This document shows, one piece after another, positions 22,888 through 31,880 of a DNA stretch of 64,000 nucleotides. The translations under genes were made by a program, and so were the position numbers. Position 1 is the stretch's first letter, and every line of letters starts with the position of its first letter. Source of the DNA: Litoribacillus peritrichatus (GTDB taxonomy: Bacteria; Pseudomonadota; Gammaproteobacteria; Pseudomonadales; Litoribrevibacteraceae); the NCBI RefSeq assembly GCF_039537985.1, contig NZ_BAABBN010000012.1:558001-622000 (forward strand). The letters run 5' to 3'. The notes below the pieces were generated by a model. The model searched no databases and was not told where the DNA came from. It saw nothing but the letters and a program-made list of their open reading frames with translations.

Positions 22888-23670
22888 ATGTTCAAACGCA
22901 GTCATAACTCCGCCCTCTCCTTATCTCTGCTGGTAGCGCTATATTTTTCGTCTGCGTCTGTAATTCAGGCAGACACCATCTCCATTCGTTCAGACGTTTG
23001 GTTCCCAATGAATGGTCAACCAGGGTCTGATCAACCGGGTTATATGATTGAGTTGGCTCAAGAAATTTTCTCACAATCGGGTCACACCATAGACTATCGA
23101 CTGATGCCTTGGGAAAGAGCATTAAGTGAAGTCCGAAAAGGTGCTATCGATTGTGTTGTGGGTGCGTATAAAGAAGATGCCCCGGACTTTATCTTTCCGG
23201 AAGAACATTGGGGAATGGATAATTCTGCATTTTATGTCAACAAAGGCAACTCATGGCGATATCAAGGATTAACATCGCTCAATGGGGTCAAACTCGGGGT
23301 CATAGGTGGTTATGCTTATGGTGATGAATTCGATAAATACGTTGCCGACAATACCAGCGGCAACATTCAAACGGTGAAAGGCGACAACGCCTTAGAAAAA
23401 AACATCAAAAAAGTCATGGCTGGTCGTCTAGACGCCCTGATTGATTCGCCTTTAGTGGTTTCTGCCAAGCTCAAAGAAATGGGCATGGAAGGGAAGATTG
23501 AAGAAGCAGGTGCACTTGGTGATCCTAGCCCCATGTACATTGCCTGCTCTCCTGCCAAACCCAAAACCAAAGGCCACATCCAGCTGATCAATGAAGGCAC
23601 TCAGGCATTGCGTGCTTCAGGCCGGTTAAGTGAGATTATGGCCAAATATGGATTGAAGGACTGGAAGTAA
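22888..23670 (+). CDS. Periplasmic extracellular solute-binding protein, family 3
   Basis: 260 residues with a signal peptide (LSLSLLVALYFSSASVIQA). The SBP_bac_3 pattern is present: IRSDVWFPMNG, PGYMIELAQEIFSQSGHTID, MPWERALSEVRKGAIDCVVG, and the hinge region GVKLGVIGGYAYGDEF. The C-terminus ends LSEIMAKYGLKDWK, usual for the family. No cognate permease or ATPase is encoded nearby, so it may be an orphan binding protein or serve a sensor. The amino-acid or other ligand is unknown. TGAGG precedes the start. Confidence 0.85.
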   Translation: MFKRSHNSALSLSLLVALYFSSASVIQADTISIRSDVWFPMNGQPGSDQPGYMIELAQEIFSQSGHTIDYRLMPWERALSEVRKGAIDCVVGAYKEDAPDFIFPEEHWGMDNSAFYVNKGNSWRYQGLTSLNGVKLGVIGGYAYGDEFDKYVADNTSGNIQTVKGDNALEKNIKKVMAGRLDALIDSPLVVSAKLKEMGMEGKIEEAGALGDPSPMYIACSPAKPKTKGHIQLINEGTQALRASGRLSEIMAKYGLKDWK

Positions 23671-23865
23671 ATTTCAATGTTAAGCGGATAATCATCCTAT
23701 CTATGCTCCACATACTAACGTTGATTAACCGCTTTGATAATGACTTAACTTTCCCGAGTGAGACTGTCTGAGTTTTCTCGGCTCCACCCGTCAGACGCCC
23801 ACCTTAATGTTATCTTAATACCCCCATATTCATACTTGGTTCTTTACCATTCACGTCAAGAAACC

Positions 23866-24759
23866 ATGCAAAAAATCTCTCTCAAACACATTATTTTGCG
23901 CTTTAAGTGGCGCATAGCCTTTACCTTTTTCCTGATCATTGCCGGCGCGTCGCTGAACATCTTTTTTCCGCTGGTCATTGGCCTGGCCATTGATGGATTA
24001 CTTGCAGGGAGCTACGAAGGAATTTACCACCTTGGCTTATTAGGCGGGTTAACCTTGGTGATCGGCACCGCACAACGCTTTTATGACACCCGAATCTACG
24101 CCGGAATTTATTGCCAGATCGCGCCTGAAATGGTTTCCGATGGACAAAGTAAAGGCCAGCCCCTTTCAACAATTTCTGCTCGCAGTGCGTTATTGACAGA
24201 GTTCGTTGAGTTTTTGGAAAACTCCCTCCCCGAAGTTGTGGGAGCCATTATTGGGGTAGTGGGTGCCCTGCTCTTAATCGCATCACTGAACTTTACGGTA
24301 TTTCTCGCCTGTCTTGGTTTATTGCTGTTAATTATGGTGATCTATAGCGTCACCGGAAAATTCAATTATGCTTTGAATTCTGGTTATAACGACCAACTGG
24401 AACACCAGGTCATCGCTTTGGAAAGCAAAAACAAAGACGTTGTTCATCGGCACTTTGGCGCTCTTATGCGCTGGAACATCAAATTATCCGACTTAGAAAC
24501 TAGCAACTATTTGGTGATCTGGCTGGGCGTAATTGCCTTATTAGTCTTCACACCCATCACCGTGATTGATGACGGGGTTTTACAATATGGCCTTGTATTT
24601 TCGCTGCTAATGTACGTGTTTGAATATATTGAAAGCCTGGTTACCTGCCCGATATTTGTTCAACAGCTGATTCGCCTGCATGAAATATCCAAGCGGTTAT
24701 CCTGTGACCCCGTTGCAATTAACCAGTCGGTTGAATTAAGTAACAGTCGATTGAATTAA
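23866..24759 (+). CDS. ABC transporter six-transmembrane domain protein (no ATPase domain)
   Basis: 297 residues from the ATG at 23866; the GTG frame start at 23758 would add 36 residues with no sensible signal. Spans include WRIAFTFFLIIAGASLNIFF and VVGAIIGVVGALLLIA. The order resembles the N-terminal membrane half of ABC exporters, but the frame stops before any Walker A motif. A family of such stand-alone six-TM proteins exists (ABC_membrane_3-like). The role is unknown. It is convergent with the SEC-C gene. Confidence 0.75.
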   Translation: MQKISLKHIILRFKWRIAFTFFLIIAGASLNIFFPLVIGLAIDGLLAGSYEGIYHLGLLGGLTLVIGTAQRFYDTRIYAGIYCQIAPEMVSDGQSKGQPLSTISARSALLTEFVEFLENSLPEVVGAIIGVVGALLLIASLNFTVFLACLGLLLLIMVIYSVTGKFNYALNSGYNDQLEHQVIALESKNKDVVHRHFGALMRWNIKLSDLETSNYLVIWLGVIALLVFTPITVIDDGVLQYGLVFSLLMYVFEYIESLVTCPIFVQQLIRLHEISKRLSCDPVAINQSVELSNSRLN

Positions 24760-24774
24760 GTAACCAAAGTGCCA

Positions 24775-26640
24775 TTACTTCTTCGGCAGATGATCCATGA
24801 ACCAGCGACAAGAAGCTTCCAAAGCATCACTTCGGTCTTCATCCGTTAATAGACAATACAGAGGAACTAAACCAAGAGGCGACAAGGCCATGTAATCCTT
24901 ATTCTCCAGCACTGTGGCAAAGGTAATTAATGACTTTTTATGCTTCTTTTGTAACCTCAACAGTTGCTCTAACGCTTCAGTTGATTTACCCAGTAAACGA
25001 AACGAAGCCGCCAACATCAGAACACAGGCACAATTTACCGAAGATGCCCCTTTGACAAGCTGAATCAGCTCTTCAGTGCGCCCTTTTTCAAAGTAAATTA
25101 AAGCCAAAGCCTCCACAATCCAGGGTTGAGGGTTCGTGTCTAATATTATTAAACGTTGGAGATAACTTTGAAGCACTGTCGTTTCGCAGTATTCAGACAT
25201 TCTATAATACTGATGCTCCAGTAGTATCCAAAACATCTGGTTGGGCTTAAACCGGGAAGGCAACGTAGTATTCGGAGGTAACTTGTTTATTAAGTCATTC
25301 GTTGCCAAGTGGCAGCGGTGATAAAATAAAACCTGCAATCTACCTAATATGCTCATGTCTTTTGGATCGTTCGCCTCGTCATCTTCCAGAGGCACAGGAG
25401 CCAGATCAATATAGGAATTAAGACAAGCAAGTATTTCCAAGTTATTTAAGAGCAGAGGATACTCACACAAATGTCCGGCCCACTCCTCATTCGAGATTAA
25501 CCAACGATGCTCTTCAATATCAGTGACAAAGTCCTGTTCGCTGACTGTCCGAAACACTTCATGAGTATTATCCTGATAAAGTTGGAGCCAACGTTTATAC
25601 AAAGGCTTTACGGCCTTATTCAGAACCAGCTTGGCTTCGCCTTTGAGAATGTGAATGTCGTAGTTACCCACATCATCTTCGAAAGCCAATGCCTGAACCA
25701 AAAGGTCAGCATTACGGGTTTTAATATCTACCGGATCGTCACCAGCGTCACAATTATCCATTTCAGGTGGTTGCTCAAAGTCTGCAAACAGGCTTTTCCC
25801 TTTGGCTAATACTTCCTGTAAGAATCCAAGTACCGGGTAATCGTCATCATACTTCTTTCTCAATCGCGCCTGCCAAAACTTAGCTCTTGATTTAATTTCT
25901 TCTTCGCTGGCCGTCACCCCCATAATACTCATCTCAGTCATGGGCAACTCAATTTGATTTGGATCTGCCCTGAAGGCTTGTTCCAGGTGATGCTTAGCTT
26001 GAGTGATGTCACCTTCCTGGCTCAGAATCATTGCCAGACGCTGATGCCCGATGGATTTCAATGAACCGGCATTTTTAAGCTTGGTGAGATCATGAATAAG
26101 ACGAATTCGAGTGTCATCTTGACGCAGTTCAAAGAGGGCATCCAACAGAAAAGCAATGAAGTCCTCATGCTCATTCCTGAATGATGAAAGTTTCTCTGTG
26201 AAAGGTAAGCCAATTCTTACTACCACGTCCTCCAGCCCGTTGACCATGGCATAACCAAAGAGATGCGTTGCTGCTTGAATCGTCCAGTTCGGCTTACCAG
26301 ACAACTCGGCAAATTGATCTTCATTTAGAGCCTCAAGAGCCATTCCAAATAAGTCTTCAGCCTTAGGAGCCGGGGCATTCAGTAATTGAGGGCAACATTT
26401 TTTTAGTTTTTTACCTGATCCGCAAATACAAAAGTCATTGCGCCCCGGTAACTTAATGCCCCGAAATGAAAAGTGATTGGAAGATTTTGGTAAAGCTTCA
26501 AACACCAATGACATCAATGCATTGTCTTTGAACTCTGGTGATTCGGCTATGCCAGCCATAAAACGGTCATGATCTTCATGCAACAGAGCTTGACTGAGTT
26601 GAAGAGACAAAAGGTTAGTGGATTCATCAATCATGCTCAT
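24775..26640 (-). CDS. SEC-C motif protein with helical (TPR-like) repeats
   Basis: 621 residues. Near residue 65-90 is a complete SEC-C zinc motif, GRNDFCICGSGKKLKKCC, the same metal motif as in SecA C-termini. The rest is helical and acidic, with TPR-like segments (HLEQAFRADPNQIELP and EALEQLLRLQKKHKKSL). No signal peptide. Family knowledge: free-standing SEC-C proteins are common and mostly uncharacterised; some bind ribosomes or SecB-type partners. AGGACC precedes the start. Confidence 0.8.
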   Translation of the reverse strand: MSMIDESTNLLSLQLSQALLHEDHDRFMAGIAESPEFKDNALMSLVFEALPKSSNHFSFRGIKLPGRNDFCICGSGKKLKKCCPQLLNAPAPKAEDLFGMALEALNEDQFAELSGKPNWTIQAATHLFGYAMVNGLEDVVVRIGLPFTEKLSSFRNEHEDFIAFLLDALFELRQDDTRIRLIHDLTKLKNAGSLKSIGHQRLAMILSQEGDITQAKHHLEQAFRADPNQIELPMTEMSIMGVTASEEEIKSRAKFWQARLRKKYDDDYPVLGFLQEVLAKGKSLFADFEQPPEMDNCDAGDDPVDIKTRNADLLVQALAFEDDVGNYDIHILKGEAKLVLNKAVKPLYKRWLQLYQDNTHEVFRTVSEQDFVTDIEEHRWLISNEEWAGHLCEYPLLLNNLEILACLNSYIDLAPVPLEDDEANDPKDMSILGRLQVLFYHRCHLATNDLINKLPPNTTLPSRFKPNQMFWILLEHQYYRMSEYCETTVLQSYLQRLIILDTNPQPWIVEALALIYFEKGRTEELIQLVKGASSVNCACVLMLAASFRLLGKSTEALEQLLRLQKKHKKSLITFATVLENKDYMALSPLGLVPLYCLLTDEDRSDALEASCRWFMDHLPKK

Positions 26641-26730
26641 CAGGTGGTCCTAAGTGTATTGAATCTATTGAAATTAAAGACAAATAGTATCACATAAACA
26701 ATGCCGATTTTATGATCCAGTTTTAATTGA

Positions 26731-26832
26731 TTACATCCTTTTTCGGGCAAGAAAGCCTCTGTGAAAAAATTCGCACAACATTAAACAGATCACGCCGAAA
26801 AAAGGGAGAATGACTATAAACCAATAAGCCAT
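26731..26832 (-). CDS. Possible single-span membrane micropeptide, 33 residues
   Basis: The minus-strand frame MAYWFIVILPFFGVICLMLC plus EFFHRGFLARKRM has a hydrophobic N-terminal span and a basic tail, as expected for a real small membrane protein. There is no strong ribosome-binding site. It lies in the 270-bp gap between the SEC-C gene and a lipoprotein gene. Coding is unproven. Confidence 0.3.
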   Translation of the reverse strand: MAYWFIVILPFFGVICLMLCEFFHRGFLARKRM

Positions 26833-26910
26833 TGTTCACTGTTCTGGCAAAACATTTTATGTGATATTACGGATACTAAAAACCTGAAAAACAGAATGGA
26901 GTCTATTGAA

Positions 26911-27507
26911 ATGAAAAGGATTTGGTTAAGTTCGTTGTTTATTATGGCTCAGGGTTGCGCTAGCGTTTCCAATAACACGGTTTCTTCTAATGAAACTTCT
27001 AATAATGGAAACCCTCTCGTTGAAAGCACTTCATCCTTGGAACAGTCCTGTGTTGGCAGCCCGGTAATCAATGGCCAACTGGGTTTGAAATTTGACCTGA
27101 TTAAGGACGAGGAACTGCTCTCAAAAGCACTGGGTGAACCAAACCAAGGGAAACTGTGCCAGGGAAAGGTTTATCAAAGCAATCAAGAAGTCACTATTTA
27201 TCGCGCCTGGAACAGCACCAACCCCCACAGTCAATTCGGTCAATGGTGGGCGTTTGAGCGGCCCTCCGGTTTAACGGCGGATTATCGAACAGACTACGAA
27301 ATATGCTACCAATGGTCACCTCTGGACAAAATGGTGAAGTGTACCTTGAAGCCCGGAACCCAAGTGGTGGTAGGAAACGGTCAAAGTGCGAAGTGTTCTG
27401 AGTATTTAACATACCCTTCTTCAGAAAAGCAGCAAGTTTTTATAGTGAATGCCGCTGACGCCGTATTGGATTGTAAAGAATATGACAGTGTGATGAGCTG
27501 GAAATAA
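26911..27507 (+). CDS. Hypothetical lipoprotein
   Basis: 198 residues from the ATG at 26911 (GGAG 8 nt upstream); a start five codons earlier is possible. The signal peptide ends at a lipobox (MAQGCAS), so the protein is likely membrane-anchored. The mature part has several Cys (CVGSPV, LCQGKVYQS, YEICYQW, KCTLKPG, KCSEYL, DCKEYD), which suggests disulphides. No domain recognised. Confidence 0.7.
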   Translation: MKRIWLSSLFIMAQGCASVSNNTVSSNETSNNGNPLVESTSSLEQSCVGSPVINGQLGLKFDLIKDEELLSKALGEPNQGKLCQGKVYQSNQEVTIYRAWNSTNPHSQFGQWWAFERPSGLTADYRTDYEICYQWSPLDKMVKCTLKPGTQVVVGNGQSAKCSEYLTYPSSEKQQVFIVNAADAVLDCKEYDSVMSWK

Positions 27508-27596
27508 GTCAGCAGAAGACCCATTTTCTTCAGCCTATGACTTCAGGCTTTTCACGCTGATATTTCTGTAGATATGAGAAGATACACATTTAAGCC

Positions 27597-27642
27597 GAAA
27601 AAAGTTAGCGGAGCACGCCTGTGTATTGACGTGAACTCCGCT
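27597..27642 (-). terminator. Terminator downstream of the ParE module / antiporter 3'-end copy
   Basis: On the minus strand, AGCGGAG and CTCCGCT form a 7-bp stem, followed by AACTTTTTTC. It sits just after the stop codon of the nhaC-like 3'-end remnant, so it may be the terminator that originally followed an antiporter gene. Confidence 0.7.
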
Positions 27643-27668
27643 CATAGACAAGCAAAAGTCAAACGGAG

Positions 27669-27762
27669 TTACAACACCATGGCCGCAAGCCAGCCAACAA
27701 CAAAGGAATATTGAAGTGAATAAACGTCGGGATCACAGTATCACGCATGTGATTATGCTGAC
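27669..27762 (-). pseudogene. 3'-end fragment of the NhaC-like antiporter gene
   Basis: 27675-27762 repeats 28588-28679 of the intact antiporter gene with one mismatch and a 4-bp deletion in a tandem AGCC. The encoded ending A-M-V-L-stop is preserved (stop at 27669-27671), although the downstream flank differs. The deletion breaks the frame, so it is a non-coding remnant. Confidence 0.85.
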
Positions 27763-27783
27763 TCAGAGAATTTTGATAACAGT

Positions 27784-28077
27784 CTAAAGCCTATGTAACC
27801 AGTACTGTGGTCTTCTACGATCATGAGCAACAGCCAGTATTTGAATCACTGAGTCTGTTTCTCTGTAAATGATAGCAAAGGGAAATCGATGCAGAGGTAT
27901 ACGCCGGATATTTGGAGCTCGCTCTACTTTCCTTTGAATTGGTGACTCACAAACCAAATTTAAAACAGCTTCAAGCTCATCAATAAATGCAGAACCAAGC
28001 CCCCTAACCTTTGACTCATAGAAGCCAACGGATTCTAAAAGCTCTGCTTCAGCATTAGGGTGAAACTCATAGTTCAT
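27784..28077 (-). CDS. ParE-type toxin
   Basis: 97 residues. MNYEFHPNAEAELLESVGFY, RVIPLHRFPFAIIYRETDS-like strands (RRIPLHRFPFAIIYRE) and IQILAVAHDRRRPQYWLHRL are the standard ParE/RelE toxin pattern. The start overlaps the antitoxin stop by 4 bases (ATGA). The typical target is DNA gyrase, but this is not provable here. The pair lies between two copies of the antiporter 3' end. Confidence 0.9.
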   Translation of the reverse strand: MNYEFHPNAEAELLESVGFYESKVRGLGSAFIDELEAVLNLVCESPIQRKVERAPNIRRIPLHRFPFAIIYRETDSVIQILAVAHDRRRPQYWLHRL

Positions 28078-28298
28078 TTAGTGAGTGCCCGAGCCTTTTT
28101 TAATACCTCATTGCCAGGAATAGGGGTAACCACACCATCGTCAAGTTCATTTGCCCTGTTTTGTGCTTCAGCTAACCAGTCGTCTCTCAGTTCTTGAGGA
28201 GTCGGCGTATCAAAGCTCAACACCAATTTCTGAATTAATGAGGCTCGCTCACCTTTCGATAAATGAAGTGCCTCATTTTCAATTTTTTGGAGATCCAT
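28074..28298 (-). CDS. Antitoxin of the addiction-module (CHP02574) type
   Basis: 74 residues: IENEALHLSKGERASLIQKL, followed by W-L-A-E-A, an acidic D-D-G-V stretch and IPGNEVLKKARALTK. This is the small addiction-module component found upstream of ParE toxins. It probably neutralises the toxin encoded immediately downstream. The 4-bp overlap shows translational coupling. Confidence 0.9.
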   Translation of the reverse strand: MDLQKIENEALHLSKGERASLIQKLVLSFDTPTPQELRDDWLAEAQNRANELDDGVVTPIPGNEVLKKARALTK

Positions 28299-28442
28299 AT
28301 TAAACTCCTATAAATGACTCTTACTATGCATTTTGCCACAGAGTTACCAGCCAAAGCTATTTGCTTAATTCATGGTACAAACAATAATCTCAAGATCACG
28401 AGTGTCTTCTTAAACGGGAACGTTTTATTGGCACAAGAAATA

Positions 28443-28487
28443 AAAAAACTCTACCCAACCCTTAAAGGGTCAAGAGTAGAGTTTTTT
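28443..28487. terminator. Bidirectional terminator downstream of the antiporter gene
   Basis: AAAAAACTCTAC and GTAGAGTTTTTT form a perfect stem with A and T runs on the two sides, so it would work on either strand. It separates the antiporter gene from the ParE module promoter. Confidence 0.85.
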
Positions 28488-28581
28488 CAATGCCATCTAT
28501 TAGGATAGCTAACTCCAGGCTGCTATGAACGTACACAACATCTGTATTTACGACAACCAGGGTAAAGAACCAATAACCAGT

Positions 28582-29904
28582 TTAAAGCACCATGGCCGCA
28601 AGCCAGCCAGCCAACAACAAAGGAATGTTGAAGTGAATAAACGTCGGGATCACAGTATCACGCATGTGATTATGCTGACCGTCGGCATTCAGGCCAGCGG
28701 TTGGGCCTAAAGTGGAATCAGACGCTGGCGAGCCGGCATCCCCCAACGCACCCGCTGTACCAATCAAGGCAATAATCGCTAACGGGCTGAACCCCAACTG
28801 TATACAAAGCGGAACATAGATCGCCGCAATGATCGGGATTGTCGAGAAAGAAGAACCAATACCCATGGTTAATAGCAGCCCAACCACCAGTAGTAAAAAC
28901 GCCGCTAACGCCTGATTTTCGCCAAAGAAACCGGTCGCACCATTCACTAAGGTATCAATGTGCCCTGTTGTTTTGAGTACTTCAGAGAAGCCTGATGCTG
29001 CAATCATGATGAAGCCGATTGACGCCATCATTTTAATACCATCGACCAAAACACCTTCGGATTCATTCCAGCGAACTACGCCCGTTGCAGAGAACACAAC
29101 AAATCCCGCCATCGCGCCCAGCACCATAGAATCCAGCCACAACTGAACCACAAACGCTACGACAATGGCAACCGATGCAACGACTAAAGATTTGGTATTG
29201 TAGCTACGCTCAACATGTTCCGTTTTCTCCGTTAAAGCGAGATTGTATTGGCGTTTACCACGATAACTCACCAACATGGCAATAATTAAACCAGTCAACA
29301 TACCCAAAGCAGGTATCGCCATCGCCTTAACCACAGAAACACCCTCAGTGGCCAAACCGGCATCGGATACTTTGCTTAACAGGATGTCGTTCAAATAGAT
29401 ATTGCCGAAGCCGACCGGTAAAAACATGTACGTCGTCACCAGGCCAAAGGTCAAAACACAAGCCACCAAACGTCGGTCAAGGTGTAATTTGGACATCACC
29501 AATAACAATGGCGGAATTAAGATAGGTATGAATGCGATATGGATCGGAATCAGGTTTTGCGAACAAACGGCGGCAATCAACAACATGCCCAATAAGCCAT
29601 TTTTCAACCAAACCGTCTGAGGGCCGGAAACATCTTTACCCAAACGCTTTAAAATGGCATCGGCCAGCAAATGCGGTAAACCAGATAAAGAAATGGCCAC
29701 GGCGAAACCACCCAACAAGGCATAGCTTAAAGCGATGTTGGCACCGCCACCGATACCGGTATTAAAAGCGTTGAGCGTGGTTTCAATGTCCAAACCACCC
29801 ACCAGGCCACCGACAAAAGCGGCAATAATCATCGATAACATCACGTGCATACGCGCCAGACTTAACGCCAACATCAACAACACGGCAACCACGACAGCAT
29901 TCAT
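28582..29904 (-). CDS. NhaC-type Na+/H+ antiporter family protein
   Basis: 440 residues with 10-12 membrane spans. It starts MNAVVVAVLLMLALSLARMH and has the family's N-terminal I-G-G-G-A-N-I-A-L-S-Y-A-L-L-G-G-F stretch and the C-terminal DAGSPASDSTLGPTAGLNAD block, typical of the NhaC/YuiF-like (ion transporter superfamily) proteins. Such proteins are assigned as Na+/H+ antiporters, although some transport amino acids. GGATAAGAGA precedes the ATG. The 3' end is duplicated beyond the ParE module (27669-27762). Confidence 0.8.
   Translation of the reverse strand: MNAVVVAVLLMLALSLARMHVMLSMIIAAFVGGLVGGLDIETTLNAFNTGIGGGANIALSYALLGGFAVAISLSGLPHLLADAILKRLGKDVSGPQTVWLKNGLLGMLLIAAVCSQNLIPIHIAFIPILIPPLLLVMSKLHLDRRLVACVLTFGLVTTYMFLPVGFGNIYLNDILLSKVSDAGLATEGVSVVKAMAIPALGMLTGLIIAMLVSYRGKRQYNLALTEKTEHVERSYNTKSLVVASVAIVVAFVVQLWLDSMVLGAMAGFVVFSATGVVRWNESEGVLVDGIKMMASIGFIMIAASGFSEVLKTTGHIDTLVNGATGFFGENQALAAFLLLVVGLLLTMGIGSSFSTIPIIAAIYVPLCIQLGFSPLAIIALIGTAGALGDAGSPASDSTLGPTAGLNADGQHNHMRDTVIPTFIHFNIPLLLAGWLAAMVL
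28588..28679. repeat. Antiporter 3'-end direct repeat, intact copy
   Basis: This segment of the antiporter gene recurs in the same orientation at 27675-27762 with one mismatch and a 4-bp deletion. The two copies bracket the ParE toxin-antitoxin pair and the bidirectional terminator. Confidence 0.85.
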
Positions 29905-30158
29905 TCTCTTATCCTAAATTTTTAGTGAGTTCGAGCACTAGCCAAATACCTGACCAGTCAGAAAGCGCGGCAAGATACCATAGATGGATAAGGTTTGCTT
30001 GTGTTGAAGTCAATGAATTCGTAAACGGTCTGATTCTTCGGTCAGGTCTTGAGGGTGAGAGGGAAAAGTGCCATCTCACCCAATCCCCCCAAGATTATTC
30101 GTGTTTACAGCGGATTGCTTTGAATCGCGGTTCTTCCCTCCCCTACTCTGTTCGTCCG

Positions 30159-31187
30159 TTATTCGGGCGTTTCCTCAAAAAGCACAATAGGCTTGTGACT
30201 TGGCAAAACAAACCGTTTTGGCACATCCTCTAAAGCAACGATTTCGGATTCAACCAGGCGAGGATTGATCATGCCGTTCGCCAAATCCTGAATCACCTCC
30301 GGCATGTAATTTCGAGAAGGGCAAAAGGAAGAGCGAAGGGTAACCCCGGAATAATGCATTTGCCCAATCGGAATCGGCACATCCTCAAAGAAAATCACCA
30401 CATTCTCACACACAGCGCCTGGTGCCGCAGCCAATAAACATAAGCGCAGTGACTCTGCGCCTTGCCGCTCGTTAACGATCACATCATAAATGGGCGGGAG
30501 TTCAATACCATCAACCCAGACAACCGTACTTGCGCCCAGTTCACTCGCCACCGCCAAACGGGTCGGATCATCATCCACGTAGGTGACCAACCCCGCGCCT
30601 GCGGCAATGGCCCACTGCACAGCGTAAAGTCCATAACCAGCGTTGCTGGTAATAAGCACTTTTGCTTCTGGTTTATTTCTGACATGAGGAACCACGGTAC
30701 TCCAGGCATCCGTCAAGGTATCACCAGCGGCAACGGCAGAAATAGGATCAAGGCCATCGGGAATTTTGATCAGCGCATGGTCTGCATACGGAACCCGATA
30801 ACGTTCGGTGAACATGCCACCAAAGTTTTCTCCGTCCGGCATGCCATAAGCCGGTATCAAGGGGGTTTGTTTGCTATCACAGTTCAGCGGTTTCTTGTTG
30901 CTGCATGAAGGACACTCACCGCATGATCTGTGATACGGCACTGCCACGACATCACCAATTTCAAATTCAGTAACCGCCTCGCCTTTATCAATAATTCGGG
31001 CAACGGACTCATGGCCAATCGCAAACGGAGGCTCAAACGGGCTTTTGCCAGAAATGATCATATTGTCAACGTAACAGGTGCTGGCCGCAATCGTCTGCAC
31101 AAGTACTTCGTGATCCGACATTACTTGTGGTTCCTTAATATCACGCCATCCGACTTGATTGATTCCTTCGAAAAATAAACTGCGCAT
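30159..31187 (-). CDS. Zinc-dependent alcohol dehydrogenase family protein (MDR)
   Basis: 342 residues. The catalytic zinc region shows TCYVDNM and GHESVARI, and the structural zinc site is complete as C-G-E-C-P-S-C-S-x6-C. The nucleotide-binding fold has VLITSNAGYGLYAVQWAIAA, with an altered glycine motif (N-A-G-Y-G), so cofactor preference is uncertain. A strong AAGGAGA ribosome-binding site precedes the start. It is the second gene of a pair with the thioesterase upstream, and both may answer to the HxlR operators further upstream. Confidence 0.85.
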   Translation of the reverse strand: MRSLFFEGINQVGWRDIKEPQVMSDHEVLVQTIAASTCYVDNMIISGKSPFEPPFAIGHESVARIIDKGEAVTEFEIGDVVAVPYHRSCGECPSCSNKKPLNCDSKQTPLIPAYGMPDGENFGGMFTERYRVPYADHALIKIPDGLDPISAVAAGDTLTDAWSTVVPHVRNKPEAKVLITSNAGYGLYAVQWAIAAGAGLVTYVDDDPTRLAVASELGASTVVWVDGIELPPIYDVIVNERQGAESLRLCLLAAAPGAVCENVVIFFEDVPIPIGQMHYSGVTLRSSFCPSRNYMPEVIQDLANGMINPRLVESEIVALEDVPKRFVLPSHKPIVLFEETPE

Positions 31188-31256
31188 ATCTTATCTCCTT
31201 GTTTTAGATGCAAATAACGATACGTTTTTGAAAGTAATTCAGGCAAAGCACTTCGT

Positions 31257-31796
31257 TTAAAACGCCTTTAACGCCCGATCCATCAACGCTTCTTCCGATT
31301 GCTTCCAAAATTCAATCGTCGGATGCAATTCGCAATCACCGCGATTCAGCTCAAATTTCTCATCCACCAACTTCTGGGCAACCAGGCCTCGCTTGGACAC
31401 AAACCCACATTTGAAATAACCCACTGCGGCAATGGAACCATCCGCCTTCACGAATCGAAAGTGCATATAGGCCCACTTCTCATCCCAGCAATCCATTTTG
31501 TAATGCACATTAAATTTTTCGAACGGCTTTAATTGCTTTCGATAACTAATCAGCCCGCCCGCTGTCATGGGCTTCCAGCCTAACTTTAAAGCCTTCGCCA
31601 AAATGCCCACACGCATTCCCTGCTCGATGATGAGCAAATCCACTAAGGTGGCATACCGGCCATTATTAAGGTGGCCATTGATATCAATGTCGTTAGGCAG
31701 AACCCGCAAGGTACGAACCAGCTCATCGGTAGGGCTGATGTTCGATAAAAAATTGCCGCAAATAAAAGCTAAGATCAGGCGTAAATAAAGATTCAT
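31257..31796 (-). CDS. Acyl-CoA thioesterase-like hotdog protein (THEM6 type)
   Basis: 179 residues. A short hydrophobic N-terminus (LRLILAFICGNFLS) precedes a hotdog fold with LRVLPNDIDINGHLNNGRYA, where the Asp-x-Asn-x-H-x-N motif is that of thioesterases/4HBT enzymes. The rest, KWAYMHFRFVKADGSIAAVG, completes the fold. It is 69 bp upstream of the alcohol dehydrogenase and divergent from an HxlR gene. One of the twin palindromes lies 32 bp before its start. The substrate is unknown. Confidence 0.8.
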   Translation of the reverse strand: MNLYLRLILAFICGNFLSNISPTDELVRTLRVLPNDIDINGHLNNGRYATLVDLLIIEQGMRVGILAKALKLGWKPMTAGGLISYRKQLKPFEKFNVHYKMDCWDEKWAYMHFRFVKADGSIAAVGYFKCGFVSKRGLVAQKLVDEKFELNRGDCELHPTIEFWKQSEEALMDRALKAF

Positions 31797-31827
31797 AGAG
31801 CATTACTTCCTTATAATTTGACTAGTG

Positions 31828-31844
31828 ACTTTAATTTTTAAAGT
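31828..31844. promoter_or_regulatory. HxlR operator candidate, palindrome 1
   Basis: ACTTTAATTTTTAAAGT is a perfect 7-3-7 palindrome. Its twin lies at 31881-31897, 53 bp away centre to centre (about five helical turns). With flanking bases the two form an exact 21-bp inverted repeat. Confidence 0.75.
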
Positions 31845-31880
31845 TACTATAAACAAACATCAATCCGAATTACAAGAGTA

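Noticed and set aside
28314..28710. Two short plus-strand frames near the antiporter gene
   Set aside because: One crosses the bidirectional terminator and the other is antisense to the antiporter 3' end; neither has a credible start.
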